The notes under the pieces: model-generated
Database searches by the model: none
Told to the model about the DNA's origin: nothing
Seen by the model: only the letters and a program-made list of their open reading frames with translations
Assembly: GCA_052246295.1 (NCBI GenBank)
Contig: JBQQCO010000011.1
Length of the DNA: 64,000 nucleotides
Origin: Piscibacillus sp052246295
GTDB taxonomy: Bacteria > Bacillota > Bacilli > Bacillales > Alkalibacillaceae
Direction: 5' to 3' (one strand)
Program-made: the position numbers and the translations under genes
In this document: piece after piece, positions 33,158 to 41,697 of the stretch
How positions within the stretch are numbered: the first letter of the stretch is position 1
Layout of the letters: each line of letters starts with the position of its first letter

Positions 33158-34207
33158 TTAAACGGCCTTTGCCGTTAATGATGATAATTTCTCTTGAATA
33201 AATGGGCCCCACTTTTCAAACTCCACTAAAAACCCATCGTGCCCAAAAATCGTTTTAACTTCTAGAAATTCAGCATATCCTCCAGCATCTTGAATGTCTG
33301 TTACAAACCTATTGAGTTCGCTTGCTGGGTACAACAAATCGTTATTAAACCCTAACGCGAATACCGGAGCTCGATACTTTTGAATTACTCCCTGATAACT
33401 ACCACGATTCCGAGCAATATCATGGCTATTCATGACTTCCAGTAACCTTATATAGCTATATGGATTAAATCGCTTCGCTAGTTTCTCGCCTTGATGATTC
33501 AAGTAAGATTCAACATCAAAGTCCCCATCAATTTCACTTCTTGCAAAACGCTTACTAAACAAGTCGTGCGAACGATACGTAACCATGCCAACCATTCGAG
33601 CTAAGCTCAAACCTTTTTCCGGATGATCACCATCTTGCAAATCATAAACAATCGCCTGCTTAGCAATATAGTTAAACGCAATCGCATAATCACTAAATGT
33701 CGGAGTAACTGCAATTGGGAAAATCGCATCCATGAAATCTGGATACATCAGACCCCATTCTAGAACCTGCATCCCTCCAAGTGACCCTCCAATAACAGCC
33801 TTCAAATGATTAATTCCTAACATGTTTAATGCCACGAACTGGACTTCAACCAAATCACGAACCGTTAATTTTGGAAAATGTTCCTGGTATGATTCACCAT
33901 TTGGCCCAATTGAACCCGGCCCCGTGGACCCATCGCAACCTCCTAAAACGTTAAACGTTATAACTTGATAAGCTCTTAAATCGATGTAGCCACCTTCTTG
34001 AACTAACCCTCGCCACCAACCTGGCTCTGAATCTGTACCAACTGCGTATTGATTTCCTGTCAGCGCGTGGCAAATTAAAATTACTGGCGCCTCCTCAGGC
34101 CCACAGCGTTCATAGGCTAATTGCACTTCCTCAAAATGCTCTCCACTTTCTAAACTAAAATTGGGAATGGAAATAGTATCTGTTTGGTATGAGATCAAAT
34201 TTCCCAT
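33158..34207 (-). CDS. metX: Homoserine O-acetyltransferase
   Basis: A 349-residue alpha/beta-hydrolase-fold acyltransferase. It transfers acetyl from acetyl-CoA to homoserine, the first committed step of methionine synthesis. Marks: CHALTGNQYAVG near residue 45, GGCDGSTGPGSIGPNG, nucleophile elbow GGSLGGMQVLEWG and the late His in FGHDGFLVE. The start is ATG 34205-34207, 7 bp after AAGGAGG; the longer TTG reading to 34240 overlaps the riboswitch terminator region. First gene of the S-box operon. Confidence 0.95.
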   Translation of the reverse strand: MGNLISYQTDTISIPNFSLESGEHFEEVQLAYERCGPEEAPVILICHALTGNQYAVGTDSEPGWWRGLVQEGGYIDLRAYQVITFNVLGGCDGSTGPGSIGPNGESYQEHFPKLTVRDLVEVQFVALNMLGINHLKAVIGGSLGGMQVLEWGLMYPDFMDAIFPIAVTPTFSDYAIAFNYIAKQAIVYDLQDGDHPEKGLSLARMVGMVTYRSHDLFSKRFARSEIDGDFDVESYLNHQGEKLAKRFNPYSYIRLLEVMNSHDIARNRGSYQGVIQKYRAPVFALGFNNDLLYPASELNRFVTDIQDAGGYAEFLEVKTIFGHDGFLVEFEKWGPFIQEKLSSLTAKAV

Positions 34208-34242
34208 CACCATCCCTCCTTCCGTAACATTTTTAATCAACT

Positions 34243-34273
34243 AAAAAAGCCTCCCTGCTTTGAGCAGAGAGGC
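34243..34273 (-). terminator. SAM riboswitch expression-platform terminator
   Basis: Minus strand GCCTCTCTGCTC / AAGCAGGGAGGC hairpin followed by six T, between the aptamer and metX. It should form when SAM is bound. Confidence 0.9.
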
Positions 34274-34304
34274 CAGTATATACGACACCTTAATATAATG
34301 GTCC

Positions 34305-34416
34305 CTCTCATCTCTCAAAGCACACATTTGCTTTGCAGGAATTAGCACCTTTCAAACCGTTGTTTGAAGGTTGCCGGGCGTCGTCGGGCCAGTCCCTCAG
34401 CCACTCTAGATAAGAG
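34305..34416 (-). ncRNA. SAM-I (S-box) riboswitch aptamer
   Basis: The minus strand shows the conserved S-box core: CTTATCTAGAGTGGCTGAGG, then GGGACTGGCCC, GCCCGGCAACC and AAGGTGCTAATTCC, closing with GATGAGAG, which pairs with CTCTTATC to form P1. High SAM favours the terminator at 34243-34273 and turns off metX-metY-hom. The aptamer sits between a good promoter (34450-34478) and metX. Confidence 0.97.
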
Positions 34417-34449
34417 TTGAAAATTTTATTTAATTTTGAATTAATTGAT

Positions 34450-34478
34450 ATCTTAGCACGGTAACATATTCTTGTCAA
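34450..34478 (-). promoter_or_regulatory. Sigma-A promoter of the met operon
   Basis: Minus strand TTGACA (34478-34473), 17-bp spacer, TAAGAT (34455-34450). Transcription would begin about 30 bp before the S-box P1 stem. Confidence 0.75.
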
Positions 34479-34536
34479 CAATAGATATACAAAATATTAT
34501 GTCGAGGACAATTTCTATATGACAATAAAATAATGA

Positions 34537-35388
34537 TTAATGAACATCAGGATCCACATATTTTCCATGGTCAGGTTTTGCTATTTGATCGAATTCACGA
34601 ACAAGCTTGTTCAAGTTATTTGTTAACTCTTCACCAACCATAGGAGCACCGTGCCCTGTCACAGCAATAGTAGGGTGAAGCTGCGAAAGTTTACGAACCG
34701 ACTCCTTGGCAGCTTTCCAATCCGTTGTTAAATACCTTGGAGGCCCACTAATCTCTTTATCTTGTGTCATAACATCAAATAAGTTTTCCTGTTTAACTGT
34801 CACAAACGCATCCCCTACAATAAGTGCTCCATCTTCATCTCTAAAAAATGACACATGCCCAGGGGTATGGCCCGGTGTGTGTACCCAATTGAAACCATCC
34901 ATAAAAGGAACTGTCCCATCATTAGGCAATGGCTGAACATGGTCCCCTAGATTAATTGGTTCATTTGGAAAAAACGGCGACATCTTAGCGACCATTCCAC
35001 CTTCAACCGTTGAGTCAGGTTCAGGATACCTCTGTCTTCCCGTTAAGTACGGGATTTCTAACCGGTGTGCATATACTGGAATATCCCAATGTTCAACAAG
35101 CTCGATTATTGCTCCAACATGATCAAAATGTCCGTGCGTCAACACAATCGTCTCTGGCTTAGCATTATCACCGAAACGTTCCTCTACAATGTTTATAATA
35201 CCGTCTGATGAGTGTGGCATACCTGCATCCACTAATACAAAATGTTCTTGTTCACCAACTAATGCGATATTCACAATTTGAATCGTATGACAATATACAT
35301 CTGGTAGCAATTGCATACCAGCACCACTCGAAATGGACGTAGCGGGGATGAACTTATAATCTTCTCCGTAATTCATGTCTTGATCCAT
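34537..35388 (-). CDS. MBL-fold metallo-hydrolase
   Basis: A 283-residue metallo-beta-lactamase fold protein with the metal motif THGHFDHVG (about residues 84-92), later His in HTPGHTPGHVSFF, Asp in IVGDAF and His in TGHGAPM. Such stand-alone proteins include glyoxalase II-like and lactonase-like hydrolases; the substrate is not known. Site AAAGGAGG before ATG 35386-35388. Between the met riboswitch and the VOC gene; no operon partner. Confidence 0.92.
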   Translation of the reverse strand: MDQDMNYGEDYKFIPATSISSGAGMQLLPDVYCHTIQIVNIALVGEQEHFVLVDAGMPHSSDGIINIVEERFGDNAKPETIVLTHGHFDHVGAIIELVEHWDIPVYAHRLEIPYLTGRQRYPEPDSTVEGGMVAKMSPFFPNEPINLGDHVQPLPNDGTVPFMDGFNWVHTPGHTPGHVSFFRDEDGALIVGDAFVTVKQENLFDVMTQDKEISGPPRYLTTDWKAAKESVRKLSQLHPTIAVTGHGAPMVGEELTNNLNKLVREFDQIAKPDHGKYVDPDVH

Positions 35389-35503
35389 GCTGATAACCTC
35401 CTTTTAATCCTACACTTTAGTATGAACGAATTTTATTTAAGTATTATAACAAGGAAAAAATTGTATTTATGTAGAATGAAGTATTACTGAAGGAGGAATT
35501 AAA

Positions 35504-35869
35504 ATGATTAAAAGTCCTATAAAAAATAAAGTGAATGTGGTGTTTATCCCAGTAAATGACGTTGTACAGGCACAAGAATGGTATTCTAAATATCTTGGAT
35601 TAAGTGAAGGCGAATTTCATCAAGGGCACTTGTTCGTGGCAAAAACTGAAGGAACAGGAATAATACTAGACTCCATGCCTGCATGGCGTGAAGAAGGTGA
35701 CTTATTACCAACTCTAAAAGCTCCCGTAATCCAGTTTGCTACAGATGATATCCATGAGTCATATTCATTTATGAAGGAAAATGGGGTGGAATTAGTTACC
35801 GACGTTCAATTTGATCAATTTTTTGTTTTTAAAGATTTAGATGGCAATTTTTTAATGGTGTGTCAATAG
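35504..35869 (+). CDS. VOC (glyoxalase/bleomycin-resistance-like) family protein
   Basis: A 121-residue vicinal-oxygen-chelate fold protein with two beta-alpha-beta-beta-beta units: VVFIPVNDVVQAQEWYSKYLGLSEGEF and APVIQFATDDIHESYSFMKENGVELV, ending FFVFKDLDGNFLMVCQ. The ligand set is incomplete, so it may bind rather than convert a small molecule. Site AAGGAGG. Its 3' end overlaps by 7 bp the end of a small convergent gene (35863-36006). Confidence 0.88.
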   Translation: MIKSPIKNKVNVVFIPVNDVVQAQEWYSKYLGLSEGEFHQGHLFVAKTEGTGIILDSMPAWREEGDLLPTLKAPVIQFATDDIHESYSFMKENGVELVTDVQFDQFFVFKDLDGNFLMVCQ

Positions 35870-36006
35870 AGAGACTTAAAAAAACTAACAACTCCACGGA
35901 TTAAAAAACGAAATGGAATTATAAATAATTCTGGGATTGCCAAAATTGCATCTACATAGCCAGAACGGTCCTTACGATCTTTAGGTTCCCTTTGTTTTTT
36001 ATTCAT
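35863..36006 (-). CDS. 47-residue small protein with one amphipathic/membrane segment
   Basis: A short gene: MNKKQREPKDRKDRSGYVD..., a hydrophobic central part (AILAIPELFIIPFRFLIRGVV) and a basic end. AGAGGTG lies 8-9 bp before the ATG at 36004-36006. The strongly basic amino terminus and single hydrophobic helix look like a small inner-membrane or spore-type peptide. No family is recognised. It overlaps the convergent VOC gene by a few bases. Confidence 0.55.
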   Translation of the reverse strand: MNKKQREPKDRKDRSGYVDAILAIPELFIIPFRFLIRGVVSFFKSLY

Positions 36007-36071
36007 TCTGAAACACCTCTTATCAACAAGCTTAATAGTATTATATTACAAAATTTTCTAGATTGTAAGTG

Positions 36072-36245
36072 TTATTTATGTAAAACAAAAGGGCTAAACA
36101 TATTGTTAAGCCCCTTTGAATAAGCAGTTGTTAGCTCAGTGAAAGGATCTTTTTTCATAGCTCCAGTGTTAGGACCAACTAATTTCACGAAAATGAGAGG
36201 GATCATGAATGGGCCATGTTGGAGGATACGGTTAGCGATACTCAT
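36072..36245 (-). CDS. 57-residue small protein, possible
   Basis: An open frame MSIANRILQHGPFMIPLIFVKL..., with one hydrophobic stretch and a polar tail; the codon pattern looks protein-like. The 3' end holds a terminator-like hairpin (AGGGGCTTAA ... TTTAGCCCTTTTG), which often closes a real gene. The ribosome binding site (AAAGGTG, 13 bp before ATG, or 10 bp before the adjacent GTG) is imperfect. No family is recognised. Confidence 0.42.
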   Translation of the reverse strand: MSIANRILQHGPFMIPLIFVKLVGPNTGAMKKDPFTELTTAYSKGLNNMFSPFVLHK

Positions 36246-36465
36246 CACTCAGGGAATACACCTTTCACCCTACCAAATTGAACAGTTATTCTGAGACTAA
36301 CAATTCTATTAACTGCTTGTTTTATAATATTAATTTTTATAGATTTTAACCGTGCGGATGTCAGGTGGTTAACAAAAATGTACGAATTACCATAGTTTAA
36401 TCCTTTGACAAGACCTTCATCAAATGATTATCGTTGTAAGTGAAGGTAAAAAAGGAGGAACAACT

Positions 36466-36705
36466 ATGGCGTTTGTCATTACAAGTCCTTGCCAATCGGA
36501 AAAAGCAGCAGAGTGCGTTGAAGTGTGCCCTGTGGATTGCATCGAAGAAGGCAAGGATCAATTTTACATAGACCCTGATGTATGTATCAACTGCGGTGCG
36601 TGTGTATCTGTATGTCCAGTTGCAGCCATCGTGGAAGATTTTGAGCTCATGCCTGGGGAAGAAAAATTTCTAAAAGAAGCAGAAGAGTTTTTTGGAAATA
36701 AATAA
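36466..36705 (+). CDS. Ferredoxin (bacterial 7Fe/8Fe type)
   Basis: A 79-residue electron carrier. The first Cys cluster CQSEKAAECVEVCPVDC and the second CINCGACVSVCPV (about residues 40-52) match the dicluster ferredoxins of Bacillus, which hold one 3Fe-4S and one 4Fe-4S cluster. An acidic carboxy-terminal helix (EEKFLKEAEEFF) is typical. The ATG at 36466 follows AAAGGAGG; an upstream in-frame reading includes the site. A strong terminator follows. Confidence 0.95.
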   Translation: MAFVITSPCQSEKAAECVEVCPVDCIEEGKDQFYIDPDVCINCGACVSVCPVAAIVEDFELMPGEEKFLKEAEEFFGNK

Positions 36706-36736
36706 GCCGCTACTAGGCGGCTTTTTTTATTTTATT
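36706..36736. terminator. Terminator after ferredoxin
   Basis: AAGCCGCTACTAGGCGGCTT hairpin followed by TTTTTATTTTA; also lies at the end of the convergent gene (36727). Confidence 0.88.
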
Positions 36737-37461
36737 GAAAAATACTCCTTCAATGGCATTTGTCTCCCAGATTGATGCCATTCATTGTATTGATCAAGCA
36801 CAGCCCTCACTTTTCCGTTGTGTTGATCGACTAATTGCTTAACGGCTAAAAAGCTGCGCCAATAATCATACATTATACTCGTTAAACTTCCCTCATATGA
36901 TTTAGCACCGAAATCATCCAAGGAATGACCCCCATATCGATTCTCAAAAACTTCCACTAGTTTACGTTCAATGTTTACAAATTGTTTGAACTCTTCATCA
37001 GTGAATAAATACTTTCGGGGCAAATACTCGCACATCCCCTCTTCAAACCAAATACTATCATGTCGCTCGTCATCAAACTCATCCGGAAATAGATCGATAT
37101 GATGTGTTAATTCATGTGCTAAAATCGCCAACACATGCTTGGCTGATATGGTTTCATAATAATGACGAATTCCCGGTAAATCCTGACCTTCTAATTGCTT
37201 TAAGAAAAGCTGTTTCCACTCATCTAAATCTGGCGAGATGTATATTAAATCTCTGTTCGTAAAAGCTGGAATGGGAATTTGCGAAAAAGTTGTTGTCGCA
37301 AGCTCTGAAGTTGTCCAGACAATCCCTTTTGGTAAATCATTTAATAGAGAGTCCGCTTGTAACTTAGATTGATATGGCCTTAGTTGCTCAATCAGCTTCT
37401 TTGTCACATTCTCGTATTTCTGATAATCACTCACATCTTCATATGCATAAATTTGTTTCAC
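36727..37461 (-). CDS. Putative zincin-type metallopeptidase
   Basis: A 244-residue cytoplasmic protein with a clear gluzincin-like metal site: ILAHELTHHID (HExxH, about residues 115-125) and a downstream EEGMCEYL that can give the third Glu ligand. No secretion signal. The rest matches no family I know. The start is GTG 37459-37461, 7 bp after AAGGGG; it follows the rlmA stop by 2 bp, so the two genes are coupled. Peptidase activity is inferred from the motif only. Confidence 0.78.
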   Translation of the reverse strand: MKQIYAYEDVSDYQKYENVTKKLIEQLRPYQSKLQADSLLNDLPKGIVWTTSELATTTFSQIPIPAFTNRDLIYISPDLDEWKQLFLKQLEGQDLPGIRHYYETISAKHVLAILAHELTHHIDLFPDEFDDERHDSIWFEEGMCEYLPRKYLFTDEEFKQFVNIERKLVEVFENRYGGHSLDDFGAKSYEGSLTSIMYDYWRSFLAVKQLVDQHNGKVRAVLDQYNEWHQSGRQMPLKEYFSIK

Positions 37462-37463
37462 GA

Positions 37464-38282
37464 TTATTCCCCTTTGCCAACTAAAACGTCTAGATCCACT
37501 GTTACTTCTGTTATATCAAGTTCAACTGGTTCCTCTATATTCCATGTTAATGGCGTCATTTTTAATAACAACGGGAGTAGTTCAGATGATAATGGTTTCT
37601 GATAAGTCACTCGGTACTCATCAATCTCATGCATGCTCTCTTTAAAACGGTCCTTCGTATCTTGGTTATCAAAGTCATCACCATCGTAGAAAGCCTCCCT
37701 CAGTTCTTTCAAATACCCGCTATTCGGAATGACTTTAATAACGATTCCATCATCTGATAACAATCGTTTAAACTCCTGATAATTGGCTGGTGATAATATA
37801 TTCAGCACCACATCAAAGCTTGCCTGTTTAAACGGAACCTTTGCTAAATCACCAACACACCAGATTGTATCTTGGTGATACTTAGCAGCCGTCATAACTC
37901 CCTCTTTTGCTATATCAAGTCCTGCTTTAATTGTCTGTCGCTCAGTCAACCTCGTGATGTCAGTCAAGTGAGAGCCTTCTCCGCACCCTAAATCGATTAC
38001 GGACTGGCGCTCACCTACTATTTCAGCGACTTTTTCATGCAATGGCTTGTACAGGCCATGCTGAATCATTTGATATCGCGCTTCAAACAGCTCCTTATCA
38101 TACTTGGTATGCACAGGTTGCGTCATCATATTGACATATCCCTTTTTCGCAATGTCAAAAGAGTGGTTTTGACGACATAACACGTGATGATCTTGTACAT
38201 CCATTGAGTCTCCGCAAATCGGACAGCTTAATAAATTTTCATGCTCCTTCATATAGGATTTAAAGCGATCTATTTTTTTCAT
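37464..38282 (-). CDS. rlmA: 23S rRNA (guanine-N1)-methyltransferase, RlmA family
   Basis: A 272-residue SAM-dependent methyltransferase. An amino-terminal zinc finger (LLSCPICGDSMDVQDHHVLCRQNHSFD; Cys, Cys, Cys, His) is followed by a class I fold with motif I VIDLGCGEGSHL (near residue 94). In Gram-positive bacteria this family (RlmA-II/TlrB type) methylates G748 of 23S rRNA; E. coli RlmA modifies G745. Start ATG 38280-38282, 8 bp after GGAG. It forms an operon with the MFS gene upstream (14-bp gap) and the metallopeptidase downstream. Confidence 0.92.
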   Translation of the reverse strand: MKKIDRFKSYMKEHENLLSCPICGDSMDVQDHHVLCRQNHSFDIAKKGYVNMMTQPVHTKYDKELFEARYQMIQHGLYKPLHEKVAEIVGERQSVIDLGCGEGSHLTDITRLTERQTIKAGLDIAKEGVMTAAKYHQDTIWCVGDLAKVPFKQASFDVVLNILSPANYQEFKRLLSDDGIVIKVIPNSGYLKELREAFYDGDDFDNQDTKDRFKESMHEIDEYRVTYQKPLSSELLPLLLKMTPLTWNIEEPVELDITEVTVDLDVLVGKGE

Positions 38283-38295
38283 TTTAAACACTCCA

Positions 38296-39489
38296 TTATG
38301 ACTCTTCTGGTGTTACGTAGCGATCTTTTCCTGCACCGAGCCCCGCTATAAACATAGCCGTTGCAATGATAATAAACAAAACTAATGATGGTGTCCATGA
38401 ACTAAATAGGTCGAAAATGACCCCTACCGTAAATGGACCAATCGCTGCTAATAAATAGCCAATTGATTGCGCCATACCAGATAAATTAGCCGCTTGCTTG
38501 GCATCTCTTGCTCGCAAGCTCAACAACGCTAACGATAAGGCAATGCTAGCCCCTTGAGATGCACCTGCAAACAAAATGCTAAGAGATAGTACAAAAATAT
38601 TGCTTCCAAACAGTAATAAAAGTAGCCCTAATATATAGGATGTACTTAGCACAATAATAATTCCACGTTGATTTGGGTAACGGTCGGCTAAATACGGGGC
38701 TAAGAACGCAGTCGGAAGCCCCGCAATTTGCATGATAGACACCATCCAGCCAGCCGTTGAAATATCAAGTCCACGACTAACCAGAATCTCTGGTAACCAA
38801 GCAATTAAACAGTAAAATAAAAACGATTGAAGCCCCATGAATAACGTAACCTGCCAGGCGATTTTAGACTTTAATAAAGACCCTTTTGCCGGGTTCGGTT
38901 TAACCACTTGATCGGTTTGTTCCTTTTTACGAAGCTGAGGAATCCAAGCCACTAACGCAATGACGGTAAAAATCCCCCAGAACAACAGCCCTTTCTTCCA
39001 CCCAAGATTAAGTCCGTGCGCTAGTGGCACACTAATGCCCGAACCTAAGCTCGCCATAAAGTTCATTGATAACGTATAAGCACCTGTAATTAACCCGACT
39101 TTTACAAACGTATTTTTAACAATGCCAGGTAATAACACGTTACAAACCGCAATCCCAGCACCAACTAATAAAGTACCGAAAAATAAAAGCCCAACGATGG
39201 TGGTCGGCCTAATCGTAATACCAATGCCTAATAAAATTAACCCCATAAAAACCGTCCACTCATTACCAAAACGCTGAGCAATTTTCGGGGCTAATGGGGA
39301 TAATAAAGCAAAGGCAAGTAAAGGTACGGTAGTCAGTAAACCTGCTACCCCGTTAGACATTCCAGTGTCCATGCGAATGTCACTGATGACTGGTCCTACC
39401 GCCGTGATTGACGGTCTTAAATTAAACGCCACAAAGACAATACCAGCTATTAATATCGCATTTTTAAGTTTTTGATTATATAGTACCAT
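38296..39489 (-). CDS. CynX/NimT family MFS transporter
   Basis: A 397-residue carrier with 12 helices, of the cyanate/2-nitroimidazole CynX-NimT subgroup: AGIVFVAFNLRPSITAVGPV at the start, RPTTIVGLLFFGTLLVGAGIAVCNVLLPGIVK in the first half and RARDAKQAANLSGMAQSIGYLLAAIGP in the second. These proteins export toxic small molecules or import anions; the substrate is unknown. Site GAGGGGAAACCT before the ATG. First gene of a probable three-gene operon with rlmA and the metallopeptidase. Confidence 0.92.
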   Translation of the reverse strand: MVLYNQKLKNAILIAGIVFVAFNLRPSITAVGPVISDIRMDTGMSNGVAGLLTTVPLLAFALLSPLAPKIAQRFGNEWTVFMGLILLGIGITIRPTTIVGLLFFGTLLVGAGIAVCNVLLPGIVKNTFVKVGLITGAYTLSMNFMASLGSGISVPLAHGLNLGWKKGLLFWGIFTVIALVAWIPQLRKKEQTDQVVKPNPAKGSLLKSKIAWQVTLFMGLQSFLFYCLIAWLPEILVSRGLDISTAGWMVSIMQIAGLPTAFLAPYLADRYPNQRGIIIVLSTSYILGLLLLLFGSNIFVLSLSILFAGASQGASIALSLALLSLRARDAKQAANLSGMAQSIGYLLAAIGPFTVGVIFDLFSSWTPSLVLFIIIATAMFIAGLGAGKDRYVTPEES

Positions 39490-39648
39490 AGGTTTCCCCT
39501 CGTTCTAATCTCTTGTCATTAGTTTATCACAAGAACTTACATTTAGATTTTATTGGAAACGTTGATCTTTTATTCTGAGACAATATAATTTGAGTTCTTT
39601 TATAAAATGTTGTTACATTAAACTTAACATGGTGAGGGAGTGAAGGCT

Positions 39649-40077
39649 TTGAATAAAACCTTAGACCATATTGGTGTCGCTGTCAGACAATTAGATGACA
39701 GTATTAAATTTTATAAAAACGTACTCGGTGCAACTTTAGTTGATCGATATCGTAGTGAGAAACCTGGTGTGGAAAGCGAAATTGCCATGATGGATGTGAA
39801 TGGCACTATAACAGAACTATTAGCACCAACCAATAACACAACATCACCGATTGCTCGTTTTATTAAACAAAAAGGTAAAGGCGTCCACCACATTGCCTAC
39901 CGAGTAGACGATTTAAATCTAGCCATTGATGAGTTAAAAGGACAAGGAATCAGGGTAATGGAAGAAACAAGACGCATAAACAAACATGGTAGGCGTCTCA
40001 TTTATTTAAACCCTGCAGATACAGGGGGAACAATTGTTGAATACTGTGATTATCCAAATCAAAGAGGTGAATCATAA
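39649..40077 (+). CDS. mce: Methylmalonyl-CoA epimerase (VOC family)
   Basis: A 142-residue VOC protein of normal epimerase length. NKTLDHIGVAVRQLDDSIKFYKNVLG holds the first metal His, KGVHHIAYRVDDLNLAIDEL the second, and TIVEYCDY the Glu ligand. It interconverts (R)- and (S)-methylmalonyl-CoA in propionate and branched-chain catabolism; no mutase gene is in the window. TTG 39649 is preferred (GAGGGAG 8 bp upstream, and the family usually starts just before LDHIGVAV); GTG 39640 overlaps the site. The stop overlaps the next ATG (TAATG). Confidence 0.9.
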   Translation: MNKTLDHIGVAVRQLDDSIKFYKNVLGATLVDRYRSEKPGVESEIAMMDVNGTITELLAPTNNTTSPIARFIKQKGKGVHHIAYRVDDLNLAIDELKGQGIRVMEETRRINKHGRRLIYLNPADTGGTIVEYCDYPNQRGES

Positions 40078-40475
40078 TGCTTAAAAAGTTTAATCTTCAA
40101 ACAGACAAACACGACCAAATGATTGATGTCACGCATGAAATCCAGCAATTTGTCGATGAACTAGGTGTCAAAGATGGAGCAGTCATTGTTTATTGCGCTC
40201 ACACGACAGGCGGAATTACGATTAATGAAAATGCCGACCCAGATGTAAAAACAGATATGCTAAGACGTTTTGATGAAGTCTTCCCTTGGAACCAAGAGTT
40301 AGACCTTCATATGGAAGGAAACACGGCAGCCCATATGAAGGCCAGCACGGTTGGCGCTTCCCAACATGTCATTATTGAAAATGGAAAACTCATTCTTGGG
40401 ACATGGCAAGGTATTTATTTCTGTGAATTCGACGGGCCAAGAAATAGACATTTTTACGCCAAAATAATGAAATAA
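40077..40475 (+). CDS. YjbQ/UPF0047 family protein
   Basis: A 132-residue protein matching the YjbQ (UPF0047) family, described as having weak thiamine-phosphate synthase-like activity. Family marks: AVIVYCAHTTGGITINENADPDV near residue 37, HMEGNTAAHMKASTVGAS near residue 77 (conserved His) and LGTWQGIYFCEFDGPRNR at the end. Physiological role unknown. It is coupled to mce by a one-base overlap; the two have no known pathway link. A terminator follows. Confidence 0.93.
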   Translation: MLKKFNLQTDKHDQMIDVTHEIQQFVDELGVKDGAVIVYCAHTTGGITINENADPDVKTDMLRRFDEVFPWNQELDLHMEGNTAAHMKASTVGASQHVIIENGKLILGTWQGIYFCEFDGPRNRHFYAKIMK

Positions 40476-40509
40476 ACGCTTGGGATTAGGTCCTTCCCCA
40501 AGCGTTTTG
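40475..40509. terminator. Bidirectional terminator after the YjbQ gene
   Basis: Perfect AACGCTTGGG / CCCAAGCGTT stem with a 12-base loop, T run on both sides. Confidence 0.85.
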
Positions 40510-40510
40510 T

Positions 40511-41338
40511 CTATTCTAACTCATAACCTGTTAATTCTCTCGCTAAATCCAAAGCTTCCTCTCGACCTTGAGCAGGGGCAGAAATGATCCAACCATCCTC
40601 ACTCGACCAAGAATGATCTTGATAACGCGTGATTACAAACTGTTCAAAATCATCCCTGATGAAAATTTGCCCCGGTGAACCGATGTCTGAATCGTAGTAG
40701 AAAAACGTACCATACTGTCCGTTACTTTTTCTATAATCAATGTAAGCTTCAACATTCTCTTCACCAGGAAGTTCGATTTTAGTCCCTTCTACCGTATACT
40801 TACCTTCAAACAATGCTCCACCAGCTATTGTACGAGTTATTTCACCATCGATCTCGACTTCCACTAACTCTTCAGCCTCAAGGTTCCCTAATTGAAAATG
40901 TACACCTTCTACTGTTTTGTCGAACTGTTGCGGCTGAGTATACCAAATTGTAAACACGATGAACCCAACGAGTAACAATCCTCCACCAATTAACGCCCCT
41001 TTGGAGAGTCTCTTTCCTTCACGCCAATCAATCTGTTTTTCTTTCTCAATCAATTTACTTTCAACTGCCATATTGAAAAAGTAATTTAAGACCACAGAAA
41101 TGAACGTTAGAACTAAAAACCCTCGCCAAAGGGCACTAAACGTATAACTGTCAAAACTACTTAGAAATAAGAAGGAAGCAGTCGTCATGACAAACAACAT
41201 CAAGACAGTACGATCAAGCTGTCGCCACTTGGTTATGTATTTGATACCTGTCATAATTAGAACTAGCACCACAGCTATTAAAAACAGCTCTGATAGCTCA
41301 GCTAATGATAATTTAAAGAAACTCAAAACAACACCCAC
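40511..41338 (-). CDS. Membrane protein of unknown function
   Basis: A 275-residue protein with three hydrophobic helices in the first 95 residues, a fourth at about 112-132 (GALIGGGLLLVGFIVFTIWY) and a 140-residue acidic extracytoplasmic domain rich in Glu and Tyr. No family is recognised. The start is uncertain: GTG 41336-41338 lacks a good ribosome binding site; a TTG about 12 bp further in is an alternative. It converges with the YjbQ gene. Confidence 0.7.
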   Translation of the reverse strand: MGVVLSFFKLSLAELSELFLIAVVLVLIMTGIKYITKWRQLDRTVLMLFVMTTASFLFLSSFDSYTFSALWRGFLVLTFISVVLNYFFNMAVESKLIEKEKQIDWREGKRLSKGALIGGGLLLVGFIVFTIWYTQPQQFDKTVEGVHFQLGNLEAEELVEVEIDGEITRTIAGGALFEGKYTVEGTKIELPGEENVEAYIDYRKSNGQYGTFFYYDSDIGSPGQIFIRDDFEQFVITRYQDHSWSSEDGWIISAPAQGREEALDLARELTGYELE

Positions 41339-41416
41339 TTTTAATTAACTTTACCATCCAATCATAGCATATCATGATATACTGCTCATTAAAGGATTTC
41401 AAGCGGGAGGAATTCT

Positions 41417-41656
41417 ATGTTTAATTTTAAACCTGAACAAAAACGACTTATAATTGAACAAATCCAGACTTACTTTTATGAAGAACGTGGAGAAGAGTTA
41501 GGTGAAATTGCAGCGGAACGATTCCTTGAATTTATGTCGGAGGAATTAGGTTCACATTTTTATAACAAAGGTGTAGAAGATGCTAAGAATCTCGTTGAAC
41601 AAAAGATGATGAACTTAGATGAAGACCTCATGTCATTGGAACGGCCGATAAAGTAA
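41417..41656 (+). CDS. DUF2164 family small protein
   Basis: A 79-residue acidic helical protein fitting DUF2164 (KPEQKRLIIEQIQTYFYEERGEELGEIAAERFLEFMSEELGSHFYNKGVEDA), a widespread cytoplasmic family of unknown function. The pattern of the long helix and the FYNKGVEDA segment are the family marks. Site GGGAGG before the ATG. Followed by a hairpin and repeat array E. Confidence 0.88.
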   Translation: MFNFKPEQKRLIIEQIQTYFYEERGEELGEIAAERFLEFMSEELGSHFYNKGVEDAKNLVEQKMMNLDEDLMSLERPIK

Positions 41657-41658
41657 AA

Positions 41659-41697
41659 AACACGGAACACCTGGTAACCGCGTGTTCCGCGTTTATG
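41659..41697 (+). terminator. Hairpin after the DUF2164 gene
   Basis: ACGGAACAC / GTGTTCCGCGT stem with a poor T tail (GTTTATGATTT); a likely but weak terminator that leads into array E. Confidence 0.55.
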
